Assembly (NCBI GenBank): GCA_003862155.1
Contig: QOUV01000007.1
Coordinates: 39,965-103,964 of the forward strand
Length of the DNA stretch: 64,000 nt
Reading direction: 5' to 3'
Source of the DNA: Lachnospiraceae bacterium
GTDB taxonomy: Bacteria > Bacillota > Clostridia > Lachnospirales > Lachnospiraceae
Shown: positions 52,340 through 61,874 of the stretch, in pieces
How positions within the stretch are numbered: position 1 is the first letter of the stretch
How the letters are laid out: each line of letters begins with the position of its first letter
Position numbers and translations under genes: made by a program
Notes under the pieces: generated by a model
Told to the model about the DNA's origin: nothing
The model's database searches: none
What the model saw: the letters and a program-made list of their open reading frames with translations, nothing else

Positions 52340-54568
52340 TTGGATGATAATAATTTTTATAATCAGAATAATAATGGCGGTCCAAACGGCCCGGGCATGA
52401 ATGGAAATGGTCAGGGGCCTAACAATAATAATCAGAACCCAAGGTTTAATCCTATACTGGCATTCATTCTGTTTTCACTGGTTGCACTTTTTATTGTGAC
52501 AATGCTTTACAGAGGCGTTGACAGCAGTGCCAATCAGACAGTAAGTTACGATAAGTTTTACAAGCTGGCAGTAAATAACGAACTGAAGTCAGTCACTTTT
52601 GATGGAAGCAATATCAACTTCAAGGTAAAGGACAGTTCGAAGTTCTATGCGAACACCGAGGATAAGAATCAGCAGGAGCTCTACAGACAGAGTACAGGAC
52701 AGAAGCTCGAAGTCAATTACTCGACAGGCTACATTCAGGATGATGAACTTCTACCTATTTTAAAGAAAAACAATGTAACTATAAGGCGCAAGGACTCCTC
52801 ATCTACATCAGCACTTATTTATAATATTGTTTCATTTATTGTACCACTGGTTATCATCTGGATCATTTTCGCAGTTATTGCGAAGAGAATGAGCAACAGC
52901 GTAGGTGGTCTCGGCGGTGTAGGAAAGAGCAATGCCAAGGTTTACGTACAGAAGTCGACAGGCGTTACATTTGACGACGTTGCAGGCCAGGATGAGGCGA
53001 AGGAGTCTCTGCAGGAGGTCGTTGATTTCCTGAAAAATCCTGGCAAATATACAAGGATTGGCGCGAAGCTGCCGAAGGGTGCCCTTCTGGTCGGCCCTCC
53101 TGGAACAGGTAAGACACTGCTTGCGAAGGCAGTTGCAGGTGAGGCGGGAGTTCCGTTCTTCTCACTTGCGGGTTCAGATTTCGTCGAGATGTTCGTCGGA
53201 GTCGGCGCCAGCCGTGTAAGAGACCTTTTTAATGAGGCAAAGCGACAGGCTCCGTGCATCATCTTTATCGATGAGATCGACGCCATCGGTAAATCCCGTG
53301 ATTCACAGTTTGGCGGGGGAAATGATGAGCGTGAGCAGACATTAAACCAGCTGCTTGCTGAGATGGATGGTTTTGACTCTTCCAAGGGTCTTCTGATCCT
53401 TGGAGCTACGAACAGACCGGAAGTCCTCGATAAAGCGCTTCTGCGACCGGGACGTTTCGACAGGCGCATCATTGTCGACAGACCTGATATGAAGGGACGT
53501 CTTGACACGCTTCGCGTTCATTCACGTGATGTGAAGATGGATTCTTCCTGTGATCTTGAAGCCATAGCGCTTGCTTCGGCAGGACTTGTAGGATCTGATC
53601 TTGCGAATATTATAAACGAGGCAGCTATTCTCGCAGTAGAGAACGGCCGTGAGTATGTTTCACAGCCAGATCTGTTCGAGGCATTTGAGCGTGTGGCCGT
53701 CGGAGGCAAGGAGAAGAAAGACCGTCCGATGAGCGACAAGGAGAGACATATCGTCTCTTACCACGAGGTCGGACACGCTCTTGTTTCAGCATTACAGAAG
53801 AATACCGACCCGGTACAGAAGATAACTATTGTTCCTCGTACTATGGGTGCCCTTGGTTATACGCTGCAGACACCTGAGGAGGAGAAGTTCCTCCAGTCCA
53901 AGGAAGAACTCGAAGAGGATATCACGACATTCATGGGTGGCCGTGCAGCAGAGGAGATCGTCTTCCACTCAATCACAAGTGGAGCAGCAAACGACATTGA
54001 GAAGGCTACTAATATTGCCAGAAATATGGTCACCCGTTTCGGTATGAGTGACAAGTTCGGTATGATGGGTCTTGCTACAGTCCAGAGCCAGTATCTCGAT
54101 GGCGGTGCGCAGATGACCTGCGGCCAGCAGACGGCTAGTGAAGTAGATGGAGAAGTCCTCTCCATTATCAATAAAGCATATGCCAAGGCCAGGCAGCTCC
54201 TGACAGATAACAGGGAAGCGCTCGACAAGATTTCAGAGTATCTGTACAAGAAAGAGACGATCACCGGAAAAGAGTTCATGAACATGTTCCGTGAGATCAC
54301 CGGTATTCAGGCTGATCCGGAAAAAGAGATCGATGACGAGAAGACTGAGAGAGATCACGAAGTGGCAAGGAGACTCCAGCGTGAGATGGATTCCTATGAG
54401 GAATCAAAGGCTGGAAAGAAATCGCCTGTTGAGACAGATGCATCTGACAAGTCTTCAGACGAGGCCGGATTGTCTGGCTCAGAAAAATCATCAAATGGAG
54501 ATTCTGAAGGAGCTGGCGACGGATCCAAACCTGAAGTGAGCGATAATGATGACATCTTTGACGAATAA
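52340..54568 (+). CDS. ftsH: ATP-dependent zinc metalloprotease FtsH
   Basis: The product has about 742 residues. An Asn/Gly-rich cytosolic start (residues 1-35) precedes two transmembrane helices (~35-58 and ~160-180) flanking the extracytoplasmic domain. The AAA module follows ([31 protein letters not shown], second region of homology [20 protein letters not shown]), then the zinc-protease HEVGH motif. The acidic Ser-rich tail (from about 685) is long. The start is most likely TTG 52340, with AGGTGA 5 nt upstream; GTG 52331 is an alternative. It degrades membrane and short-lived proteins. Confidence 0.96.
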   Translation: MDDNNFYNQNNNGGPNGPGMNGNGQGPNNNNQNPRFNPILAFILFSLVALFIVTMLYRGVDSSANQTVSYDKFYKLAVNNELKSVTFDGSNINFKVKDSSKFYANTEDKNQQELYRQSTGQKLEVNYSTGYIQDDELLPILKKNNVTIRRKDSSSTSALIYNIVSFIVPLVIIWIIFAVIAKRMSNSVGGLGGVGKSNAKVYVQKSTGVTFDDVAGQDEAKESLQEVVDFLKNPGKYTRIGAKLPKGALLVGPPGTGKTLLAKAVAGEAGVPFFSLAGSDFVEMFVGVGASRVRDLFNEAKRQAPCIIFIDEIDAIGKSRDSQFGGGNDEREQTLNQLLAEMDGFDSSKGLLILGATNRPEVLDKALLRPGRFDRRIIVDRPDMKGRLDTLRVHSRDVKMDSSCDLEAIALASAGLVGSDLANIINEAAILAVENGREYVSQPDLFEAFERVAVGGKEKKDRPMSDKERHIVSYHEVGHALVSALQKNTDPVQKITIVPRTMGALGYTLQTPEEEKFLQSKEELEEDITTFMGGRAAEEIVFHSITSGAANDIEKATNIARNMVTRFGMSDKFGMMGLATVQSQYLDGGAQMTCGQQTASEVDGEVLSIINKAYAKARQLLTDNREALDKISEYLYKKETITGKEFMNMFREITGIQADPEKEIDDEKTERDHEVARRLQREMDSYEESKAGKKSPVETDASDKSSDEAGLSGSEKSSNGDSEGAGDGSKPEVSDNDDIFDE

Positions 54569-54579
54569 AAGGTGCAGAC

Positions 54580-56439
54580 ATGAGTTTTGATATACAGGAA
54601 GAGCTGAAGAAGATACCTGATTCTCCCGGTGTGTATATCATGCACGACAAGAGCGACGCGATCATCTACATCGGCAAGGCGAAGAGCCTGACGAAGAGGG
54701 TACATCAGTATTTTCAGCCATCGCATGACGAGGGCATCAAAAAGAAGCAGATGGTCGAGCATATCGATCATTTTGAGTACATTGTCACCGATTCAGAGCT
54801 TGAGGCACTGGTCCTCGAAAATAATCTTATAAAGGAGCATCGTCCGAAATACAACACGATGCTCCGTGATGACAAGACATATCCATATATAAAGGTGACC
54901 CTGGGTGAGCATTTTCCCAGGGTTGTTTTTTCAAGAAAAGTATATAAGGACAAGGCCAGATATTTCGGCCCGTTTACATCTGCGGGAGACGTCAGAGAGA
55001 CGATTGAGCTTACGAACAAACTCTTCCATCTGCGCACCTGCAACCGTGTATTTCCGAGAGATTTTAAAAGAGAGCGGCCCTGCCTGAACTACCATATAAA
55101 GCAGTGCCCTGGCATCTGCCTTGGCAATATTTCCGAAGAGGAATATATGAAGTCGGTAAAATCGGCCATGGAATTTCTTGAGGGAAAGGCTGATCCGGTC
55201 ATCGATGCGCTCACTGAAAAAATGAACGAGGCATCGAAGAATCTCGAATTTGAGAAGGCAGCTACGTACCGCGATGAAATCTCTGCGGTAAAGATGTGCA
55301 TCCAGAAGCAGAAGATTACGGATACAGAGGGCGAAGACAGGGATATCCTCGCGATCGCTCTTGATAAGGAAGACGCCTGTGCGGTCGTATTTTTTATAAG
55401 AGGCGGCAGAATGATAGGCCGCGATCACTTTTTCCTGAATCTGCGTGAGGATGACAGGAAGGAGGATCTGATCAGCACATTTATACAGCAGTTTTACTCG
55501 GGGACGCCATTTGTGCCGAAGGAGCTCTTCGTTCAGACAGAACTTTCAGAACAGAAGATGCTTGAGGACTTTCTCTCAGAGAAAAAAGGCAGTGCTGTTC
55601 ATATAGTGACTCCAAAGCGTGGGCAGAAGGAGAGGCTCGTAGAGCTGGCCTGGAAAAATGCCTCATTGATCCTGACGAAGGACAGAGAGAGGATAAAGAA
55701 GGAAGAGGGCCGGACGATCGGCGCCATGAAGGAGCTCTCCGGAATCCTCGGGCTGCCGGGGATACAGAGGATGGAAGCTTACGATATTTCAAATACGATG
55801 GGCTACCAGTCCGTCGGATCGATGGTCGTATTTGACCATGGCAAACCGTTAAGAAACGACTACAGGAAATTCCGCATTAAGACAGTAGAGGGCCCGAACG
55901 ATTACGCTTCTATGAGAGAAGTGCTTACCAGAAGGTTTACACACGGACTCGAGGAAAAGGCCGGGGGAGAGTCTGAGGAAACAGGAAGTTTTACGAGATT
56001 TCCGGATGTCATTATGATGGACGGCGGCAGAGGACAGGTAAATATCGCACTTGATGTCTTAAAAGAGCTGGGTCTTACCATTCCGGTCTGCGGGATGGTA
56101 AAAGACGACCACCACAGGACGAGAGGACTGTTTTTTAACAATAAGGAGCTGCCAATCGACAAGAGCTCAGAGGCTTTCAAGCTGATAACAAGGCTGCAGG
56201 ACGAGGCACACCGGTTTGCGATAGAGTATCACAGGTCTCTTAGAGGCAGGAATCAGGTAAGGAGTTTTCTCGACGATATCCCGGGAATCGGGCCTGCGCG
56301 CAGGCGCGCACTGATGAAAAAATACGTCTCAGCCGAGGCTATAAGGAATGCCAGTGTAGAGGATCTGGCAAAAACAGATACGATGAACGAGAAGGCGGCC
56401 CAGCAGGTTTGGGATTACCTGCACAAGACCAAGCCTTGA
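54580..56439 (+). CDS. uvrC: Excinuclease ABC subunit C
   Basis: The product has 619 residues. GIY-YIG nuclease (DSPGVYIMHDKSDAIIYIGK, residues ~13-32), a Cys-rich segment (LNYHIKQCPGICLG), UVR motif (EASKNLEFEKAATYRDEI), RNase-H-like C-terminal nuclease (EAYDISNTMGYQSVGSMVVF, DGGRGQVN) and tandem HhH (LDDIPGIGPARRRALMK). It makes both incisions in nucleotide excision repair, functionally linked to mfd at 3067. Confidence 0.97.
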   Translation: MSFDIQEELKKIPDSPGVYIMHDKSDAIIYIGKAKSLTKRVHQYFQPSHDEGIKKKQMVEHIDHFEYIVTDSELEALVLENNLIKEHRPKYNTMLRDDKTYPYIKVTLGEHFPRVVFSRKVYKDKARYFGPFTSAGDVRETIELTNKLFHLRTCNRVFPRDFKRERPCLNYHIKQCPGICLGNISEEEYMKSVKSAMEFLEGKADPVIDALTEKMNEASKNLEFEKAATYRDEISAVKMCIQKQKITDTEGEDRDILAIALDKEDACAVVFFIRGGRMIGRDHFFLNLREDDRKEDLISTFIQQFYSGTPFVPKELFVQTELSEQKMLEDFLSEKKGSAVHIVTPKRGQKERLVELAWKNASLILTKDRERIKKEEGRTIGAMKELSGILGLPGIQRMEAYDISNTMGYQSVGSMVVFDHGKPLRNDYRKFRIKTVEGPNDYASMREVLTRRFTHGLEEKAGGESEETGSFTRFPDVIMMDGGRGQVNIALDVLKELGLTIPVCGMVKDDHHRTRGLFFNNKELPIDKSSEAFKLITRLQDEAHRFAIEYHRSLRGRNQVRSFLDDIPGIGPARRRALMKKYVSAEAIRNASVEDLAKTDTMNEKAAQQVWDYLHKTKP

Positions 56440-56484
56440 CAAAAGGAACGGGCGCTTTTATCATATATCAGAGGAGAAAAACTT

Positions 56485-57438
56485 ATGGCATTAAAGCAGG
56501 AAGGTGCGAGCATCAAGGATATTGCCGAGAAGCTCAAGCTGACAAATTACACGAAAAATATTGACCTGGCAGATTGCTTCATCAAGGTCAGGGATATCAA
56601 CAGGCCGGCCCTTCAGCTGACAGGATTTTACGATCATTTTGATTCGAACAGAATCCAGCTTATTGGTATGGTCGAGTATGCCTATCTGAATGGGCAGCAC
56701 GATGAGAATGAGAGACATGAGATCTATAAGAAGCTCTTTTCAAATCATATCCCGGCTGTTATAGTCTGCCGCGGCCTTGAGCCGGAGAAGAATTTCCTTG
56801 AAGAGGCAGAGAAAGCAGGCACACCGGTGCTTGGTACATCGAGAGCGACTTCGCAGTTTGAAGCCGCTCTGATAAATGTCTTAAGCTATGAGCTCGCACC
56901 GACGACGACTATCCACGGAGTTTTAGTCGATGTCTATGGTGAAGGACTTCTGATCACAGGTGAGAGCGGCATTGGAAAGTCCGAGGCAGCACTCGAGCTT
57001 GTAAGACGTGGCCACAGACTTGTCGCAGACGACGTTGTAGAGATAAGAAGGGTAAACGACACTACACTTATAGGTACATCGCCAGCTATTACGAAGTATC
57101 TGATTGAGTTAAGGGGCATCGGAATCATCGATGTTAAGAGTCTCTATGGAGTAGAGTGTGTAAAGGACACGCAGACCATAGATCTTGTGATACAGCTCGA
57201 AGACTGGCACCGCGACACTGACTATGACAGGCTTGGACTCGACGACGAGTATATCGAGATCCTGGGTCAGAAGGTGGTCTGCCATTCACTTCCGATAAGA
57301 CCTGGCCGTAATCTTGCGATCATCTGTGAGACTGCAGCAGTCAACCACCGCCAGAAGAAGATGGGATACAATGCAGCAGCAGAGCTGTACAAACGGGTTC
57401 AGGAGAACATTGTCGGCGCATCGAAAGAAATAAAATAA
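56485..57438 (+). CDS. hprK: HPr kinase/phosphorylase
   Basis: The product has 317 residues. The N-terminal domain is followed by HGVLVDVYGEGLLITGESGI (conserved His144 and Walker A 159-166), ADDVVEI and the family signature LRGIGIIDVKSLYG. It phosphorylates the regulatory Ser of HPr and of the Crh-like protein encoded at 61609, controlling CcpA-dependent repression. A ribosome-binding site (GAGGAG) precedes the ATG. A minimal GAGCGGTG hairpin follows the stop. Confidence 0.96.
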   Translation: MALKQEGASIKDIAEKLKLTNYTKNIDLADCFIKVRDINRPALQLTGFYDHFDSNRIQLIGMVEYAYLNGQHDENERHEIYKKLFSNHIPAVIVCRGLEPEKNFLEEAEKAGTPVLGTSRATSQFEAALINVLSYELAPTTTIHGVLVDVYGEGLLITGESGIGKSEAALELVRRGHRLVADDVVEIRRVNDTTLIGTSPAITKYLIELRGIGIIDVKSLYGVECVKDTQTIDLVIQLEDWHRDTDYDRLGLDDEYIEILGQKVVCHSLPIRPGRNLAIICETAAVNHRQKKMGYNAAAELYKRVQENIVGASKEIK

Positions 57439-57442
57439 TAAT

Positions 57443-57464
57443 GAGCGGTGTGAAAGCACCGCTC
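57443..57464. repeat. Minimal GAGCGGTG / CACCGCTC hairpin
   Basis: GAGCGGTG and CACCGCTC pair perfectly over 8 bp around TGAAAG, 5 nt after the hprK stop. These are the terminal repeats of the elements at 9138 and 13616 with the interior removed. No T-tract follows. Confidence 0.7.
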
Positions 57465-57497
57465 TTACAAATATATTAGAACAAGGAGGCATTGATC

Positions 57498-58898
57498 TTG
57501 GATAACAAGAATGCATGGTTAAAGTACTACACTAAAGAGAATGACAGAAAAAAGGTCATGGATTTCGCGGAGGACTACCGCAGGTTTTTAAGCGGTGGAA
57601 AGACAGAGAGGGAATGCACCTCATTTTTTGCAAAAGAAGCAGAGAAGGCAGGCTTTAAGAACCTCGACGATATAATCGCAGCTGATGGTAAGGTAGAGGC
57701 AGGAGATAAGGTTTACCGCACGAACCGCGGCAAAAATATCGCGCTTTTCGTTATCGGTGAAGAGCCGCTCTCAAAGGGCATGAACATCCTCGGAGCTCAC
57801 ATCGATTCCCCGCGCATGGATTTAAAGCAGGTACCTCTCTATGAAGATACAGAGATGGCGTTTCTTGATACACACTACTATGGCGGAATCAAGAAGTACC
57901 AGTGGGTCGCACTTCCACTCGCACTTCACGGAGTAGTTGCAAAGAAGGACGGAACAGTCGTAAATGTTTGCGTCGGTGAAGATCCGGATGACCCGGTTTT
58001 AGGAGTAAGCGATCTCCTTATCCACCTTGCGCAGGACCAGATGAAGAAGACAGGTGCCAAGGTTATCGAGGGCGAGGACTTGAATGTCATGATCGGAACG
58101 ATCCCTCTCGACGATGCTACAGACGACAAAGATAAGAAGGATGCCGTTAAGAGAAATATTCTTCATATTTTGAAGGAAAAATACGATATTGAGGAGGATG
58201 ACTTCCTCTCAGCCGAGCTCGTAGTTCTTCCGGCAGGACCAGCCCGCGACTATGGACTTGACAGAGGCTGCATCATGGGATACGGTCAGGATGATAAGGT
58301 ATGTGCATACCCGTCATTTCGGGCTATTGTCGACGCCAAGCCAGGCAGGAGAACTTATGCCTGCCTCCTTGTAGACAAAGAGGAGATAGGCTCTGTAGGC
58401 GCCACAGGAATGGAGTCCAGGTTCTTTGCAAATACGGTAGCAGAGCTGCTTCATGCAGAGGGCGACGATTCACCGCTTTCTATTATGAGGGCTATGCAGT
58501 ATTCGAAGGCACTTTCATCGGATGTATCTGCGGCGTTTGATCCGAATTACCCTGAGGTGATGGAGAAGAAGAACAGCTGCTATTTTGGCAAGGGCCTTGT
58601 TATCAACAAATACACTGGAGCCAGGGGAAAGAGCGGTTCAAATGATGCCACAGCAGAGTACATGGCTGAGATCAGAAAGATCTTTGATGATGCCGACGTT
58701 GAGTTCCAGACTGCAGAGCTTGGAAAAGTTGACCAGGGCGGCGGCGGAACTATCGCCTACATCCTTGGTAACTGGGATATGAGCGTTATCGACTCAGGCG
58801 TCGCAGTGCTCAATATGCATGCGCCTTGGGAGATAACCTCAAAGGTAGATATCTACGAGGCCTACAGAGGCTATATGGCATTTCTGCTTGCAGAGTGA
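57498..58898 (+). CDS. M18-family zinc aminopeptidase
   Basis: The product has about 466 residues. LGAHIDSPRMDLK (first zinc His), LPAGPARDYGLDRG, the DKEEIGSVGATGM motif with catalytic Glu, and the end VLNMHAPWEITSKVDIYEAY with the last zinc His fit M18 (aspartyl aminopeptidase-like). GGAGG lies 8 nt before TTG 57498, the preferred start; TTG 57492 is too close. It probably trims cytosolic peptides. Confidence 0.9.
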   Translation: MDNKNAWLKYYTKENDRKKVMDFAEDYRRFLSGGKTERECTSFFAKEAEKAGFKNLDDIIAADGKVEAGDKVYRTNRGKNIALFVIGEEPLSKGMNILGAHIDSPRMDLKQVPLYEDTEMAFLDTHYYGGIKKYQWVALPLALHGVVAKKDGTVVNVCVGEDPDDPVLGVSDLLIHLAQDQMKKTGAKVIEGEDLNVMIGTIPLDDATDDKDKKDAVKRNILHILKEKYDIEEDDFLSAELVVLPAGPARDYGLDRGCIMGYGQDDKVCAYPSFRAIVDAKPGRRTYACLLVDKEEIGSVGATGMESRFFANTVAELLHAEGDDSPLSIMRAMQYSKALSSDVSAAFDPNYPEVMEKKNSCYFGKGLVINKYTGARGKSGSNDATAEYMAEIRKIFDDADVEFQTAELGKVDQGGGGTIAYILGNWDMSVIDSGVAVLNMHAPWEITSKVDIYEAYRGYMAFLLAE

Positions 58899-58906
58899 GG
58901 CTTATT

Positions 58907-59848
58907 ATGGAGAGAGTTTTAAAAGCCCTGAGACAGATAGTTGGTACGGATCAAGCAATCCGCGTCGATGAACCGATGAGCCGCCACACCACTTTTGGAG
59001 TCGGAGGACCAGCGGATATTTTCATAGATGCGGCAGCGGATGAGCTTAAAGATATTTTAAATCTCCTTTCTGAAGAAAAATTTCCTTTCACTGTTATTGG
59101 AAATGGCAGCAATCTCCTGGTCTCAGACAAAGGCATCCGTGGCGCGGTGATCTGCATTGGAAAGCGGATGAGTGGTATAGAAGTGCGGGATGGAGATGGC
59201 GTAGCAGACATTTCTGCAGCCTCCGGAGCACTCCTTCCGATTGTTGCCAGAAGAGCGTGTGAAAACGGCCTTACCGGCCTTGAGTTTGCCACCCAGATAC
59301 CGGGTACGATCGGCGGCGCAGTCTATATGAATGCCGGAGCATTTGGCGGCGACATGAGTGACTCTGTCGTAAGTGTAACTGCAGTCGATATGAACGGTAC
59401 TGAAAAAAAATACACTGCAGACCAGATTGGATTCGACTACCGTACCAGTATTTTTTCAAAGAATAAAGAGATAATAACAGGAGCAGTCCTGCACCTGAGA
59501 AGAGACGATCCGGAGCAGATAAAAGCCCGCGCCGCTGCAATCCGCGAGAAGCGCGAGAAATCCCAGCCTGTTGGAAAACGGAGCGCCGGAAGCACGTTCA
59601 GAAAGCTCGGAGACGGAGATACGCCCGAGGCTATGACACCGGCCTGGAAGCTCGTGCAGGAGGCTGGAATGGGCGATGCCAGAGTTGGCGGGGCCTGTGT
59701 CTCACCGAAGCATTCGGGATTTGTCATAAATGATGGTGAAGCGACGGCCTCGGATATCTATAATCTGATAAGCCAGATTATCGAACAGGTGAAATTAAAA
59801 ACTGGAGTTACACTCGAGCCGGAAGTTAAGATAATTGGAACGTTTTAG
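58907..59848 (+). CDS. murB: UDP-N-acetylenolpyruvoylglucosamine reductase
   Basis: The product has about 313 residues. FAD-binding motifs HTTFGVGGPADIF, VIGNGSNLLVSDKGIRG and TQIPGTIGGAVYMNAGAFGG, catalytic-region SAGSTFRKL and C-terminal Glu in LEPEVKIIG are present. It reduces UDP-GlcNAc-enolpyruvate to UDP-MurNAc. GAGG lies 6 nt before ATG 58907, whereas the longer frame from 58826 would overlap the aminopeptidase. A murB-rapZ-whiA order is common in Clostridia. Confidence 0.95.
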   Translation: MERVLKALRQIVGTDQAIRVDEPMSRHTTFGVGGPADIFIDAAADELKDILNLLSEEKFPFTVIGNGSNLLVSDKGIRGAVICIGKRMSGIEVRDGDGVADISAASGALLPIVARRACENGLTGLEFATQIPGTIGGAVYMNAGAFGGDMSDSVVSVTAVDMNGTEKKYTADQIGFDYRTSIFSKNKEIITGAVLHLRRDDPEQIKARAAAIREKREKSQPVGKRSAGSTFRKLGDGDTPEAMTPAWKLVQEAGMGDARVGGACVSPKHSGFVINDGEATASDIYNLISQIIEQVKLKTGVTLEPEVKIIGTF

Positions 59849-59862
59849 AGAGGGTAAGGCGC

Positions 59863-60723
59863 ATGGACCTACTGATAATTACCGGAATGTCTGGTGCAGG
59901 AAAACATACAGCATTTAAAATACTTGAAGACATAGGGTACAACTGCGTCGATAACCTCCCTATACCTCTTTTCCGCAGCTTTGCCTCTCTTGCGTCAAAT
60001 TCACCGAACAACGACAAGGTTGCCGTAGGAATCGATGTGAGAAGCCGTACACCTATTTCAAAGCTTGAAAATATCCTCGATGAGCTCGAAGGCGATGGCA
60101 AAAAAGTCCAGATACTTTTCCTGGATGCTGATGACGACACACTTGTGAAGCGATTCAAAGAGGAGAGAAGGACGCCGCCGCTTGCCGATGGTGGACGGAC
60201 TATAGACGCGATCCACAGAGAACGGGACGAGATGGCCTTTTTAAAAAAACGGGCCGATTATATAGTCGATACATCGCATCTTCTTGTCAGGGATCTGCGC
60301 GCTGAACTTACAAAAATTTTCGAAGAGGGCACCAACTACAAGAACCTGAATATCACGATACTCTCATTTGGCTTCAAATACGGTATTCCGACAGATGCGG
60401 ATCTGGTCTTCGATGTCAGATTTCTCCCGAATCCATACTATGTCGACAGTCTAAGGCACAAGACCGGAAACGACCAGGAGATCGTCGATTATGTCATGAA
60501 TTCAGACGTGTCGCATAAGTTTATAGACAAACTCACGGACCTGATCACTTTTCTTATACCTGAATACATAAAAGAGGGAAAGAACGAGCTTGTGATCTGC
60601 ATTGGATGTACCGGCGGCAGACACCGCTCGGTCACTGTAGCCAGAGAGCTTTACCACGCACTGGCAAAGCACGATGGCGACTACGGACTCCGCATTGAAC
60701 ACAGAGATATAGACAAAGGATAA
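59863..60723 (+). CDS. rapZ: RNase adapter / nucleotide-binding protein RapZ (YvcJ)
   Basis: The product has 286 residues. P-loop IITGMSGAGKHTAFKILEDI (the Ser/Thr after Lys is His then Thr), VDNLPIPLF, LDADDDTLVKRFKEERRTPP and the C-terminal SFGFKYGIPTDADLVFDVRF with IGCTGGRHRSVT are diagnostic. In Gammaproteobacteria RapZ senses GlcN6P; in Firmicutes YvcJ affects competence and phosphorylation state by an unclear route. Confidence 0.95.
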   Translation: MDLLIITGMSGAGKHTAFKILEDIGYNCVDNLPIPLFRSFASLASNSPNNDKVAVGIDVRSRTPISKLENILDELEGDGKKVQILFLDADDDTLVKRFKEERRTPPLADGGRTIDAIHRERDEMAFLKKRADYIVDTSHLLVRDLRAELTKIFEEGTNYKNLNITILSFGFKYGIPTDADLVFDVRFLPNPYYVDSLRHKTGNDQEIVDYVMNSDVSHKFIDKLTDLITFLIPEYIKEGKNELVICIGCTGGRHRSVTVARELYHALAKHDGDYGLRIEHRDIDKG

Positions 60724-60724
60724 T

Positions 60725-61612
60725 ATGTCTTTTTCATCAGATGTAAAGGATGAGCTTTACGAAGTTTATCCCAAAGCCAGGCACTGCCAGATCGCAGAGG
60801 CAGCGGCTGTGACATCTGTCATAGCGAAGGCTGGCACTGGCAGATATGCCGTCAGGCTGGAAACTGAAAATAAAAAACTTATAAAAAAGTACTTTACTTT
60901 ATTATTGCAAACGATTAATATTAAAAAAGATGTCTCCGATGAGCTGGACTCTGTGGACGGCAGGAAACTACGGGAACTTTTGAAAATAAATGGCGATGAC
61001 TTTACTGACACGAATCCTGTGATCTTAGAACAGGATTGCTGCAGGAGGTCATTTTTGCGGGGGATTTTTCTTTCGTCTGGGTCTGTAAGCGATCCGAACA
61101 AGTCCTACCACTTCGAGATCGTCTGCCACACAATGCGGCAGGCAGAGCTCGTGCAGGGACTTATATCGGATTATGACTGTGATCCTCATATAGTAGAGAG
61201 AAAAGGGCACTTCGTAGTCTATTTGAAAGAGGGCTCGCAGATTATAAATATGCTTGGCATCATAGGTGCACCGAAGGCTTTCATGGATTTTGAAAATATC
61301 AGGATCTTAAAAGAGATGCGTGAAAACGTCAACCGGCAGGTGAACTGTGAGACGTCAAACATCCGCAAGTCTGTTTCAGCAGCAGTCAGACAAATTGAAG
61401 ACATTCGCTTTCTTCAGGAGAGCGGACATTTTGCGGAGCTGGGGCCGGCTCTGCAGGAGGCCGCAAAACTGCGGCTTGAGAACCCGGAGATGCCACTTTA
61501 CGAACTGGGGCAGAAATGCTCACCTCCGGTGGGAAAGAGCGGCATAAACCACAGGCTCAGAAAAATCGGACAGTTGGCTTATGATATTAAACATCAGGAG
61601 GACACCACATGA
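60725..61612 (+). CDS. whiA: WhiA-family DNA-binding regulator
   Basis: The product has 295 residues. FSSDVKDELYEVYPKARHCQ is the usual WhiA opening, followed by the LAGLIDADG-like region (CCRRSFLRGIFLSSGSVSDP) and the C-terminal helix-turn-helix (PLYELGQKCSPPVGKSGINH). The homing-nuclease catalytic acids are not apparent, as expected for WhiA. It overlaps the Crh-like gene (ATGA). WhiA affects cell division and chromosome segregation in Firmicutes. Confidence 0.94.
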   Translation: MSFSSDVKDELYEVYPKARHCQIAEAAAVTSVIAKAGTGRYAVRLETENKKLIKKYFTLLLQTINIKKDVSDELDSVDGRKLRELLKINGDDFTDTNPVILEQDCCRRSFLRGIFLSSGSVSDPNKSYHFEIVCHTMRQAELVQGLISDYDCDPHIVERKGHFVVYLKEGSQIINMLGIIGAPKAFMDFENIRILKEMRENVNRQVNCETSNIRKSVSAAVRQIEDIRFLQESGHFAELGPALQEAAKLRLENPEMPLYELGQKCSPPVGKSGINHRLRKIGQLAYDIKHQEDTT

Positions 61613-61857
61613 AAAAAAATGTCACCATCAAAATGCGTGAGACAATGGAGGCAACTCCTATTGCTCACTTGGTGCAGCTGGCTAATCAGTTCCAGAGCCA
61701 GGTGTATATTGAGAAGGACACTAAGAAGGTAAACGCGAAGAGCATCATGGGGATGATGAGCCTCGTGCTTACAAGAGGTACTGAAGTGACAATAGATGCT
61801 CAGGGCGACGACGAGGAGAAGGCAGTCTTAGCCATTGAGGATTTTCTCACCAAATAA
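61609..61857 (+). CDS. crh: Crh-like HPr paralogue lacking the active-site His
   Basis: The product has 82 residues with the HPr fold. Aligned with HPr, the His15-x-Arg17 pair is Glu14-x-Thr16 (MEATPIAHLVQLA), so it cannot accept phosphate from enzyme I. The regulatory Ser is kept as Ser45 (VNAKSIMGMMSL). That is the signature of Crh, which acts only as a CcpA cofactor after HprK phosphorylation; in B. subtilis crh also follows whiA (yvcL). The coupling to whiA supports this call. Confidence 0.85.
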   Translation: MKKNVTIKMRETMEATPIAHLVQLANQFQSQVYIEKDTKKVNAKSIMGMMSLVLTRGTEVTIDAQGDDEEKAVLAIEDFLTK

Positions 61858-61874
61858 GACCGGGGTTATTTTTC

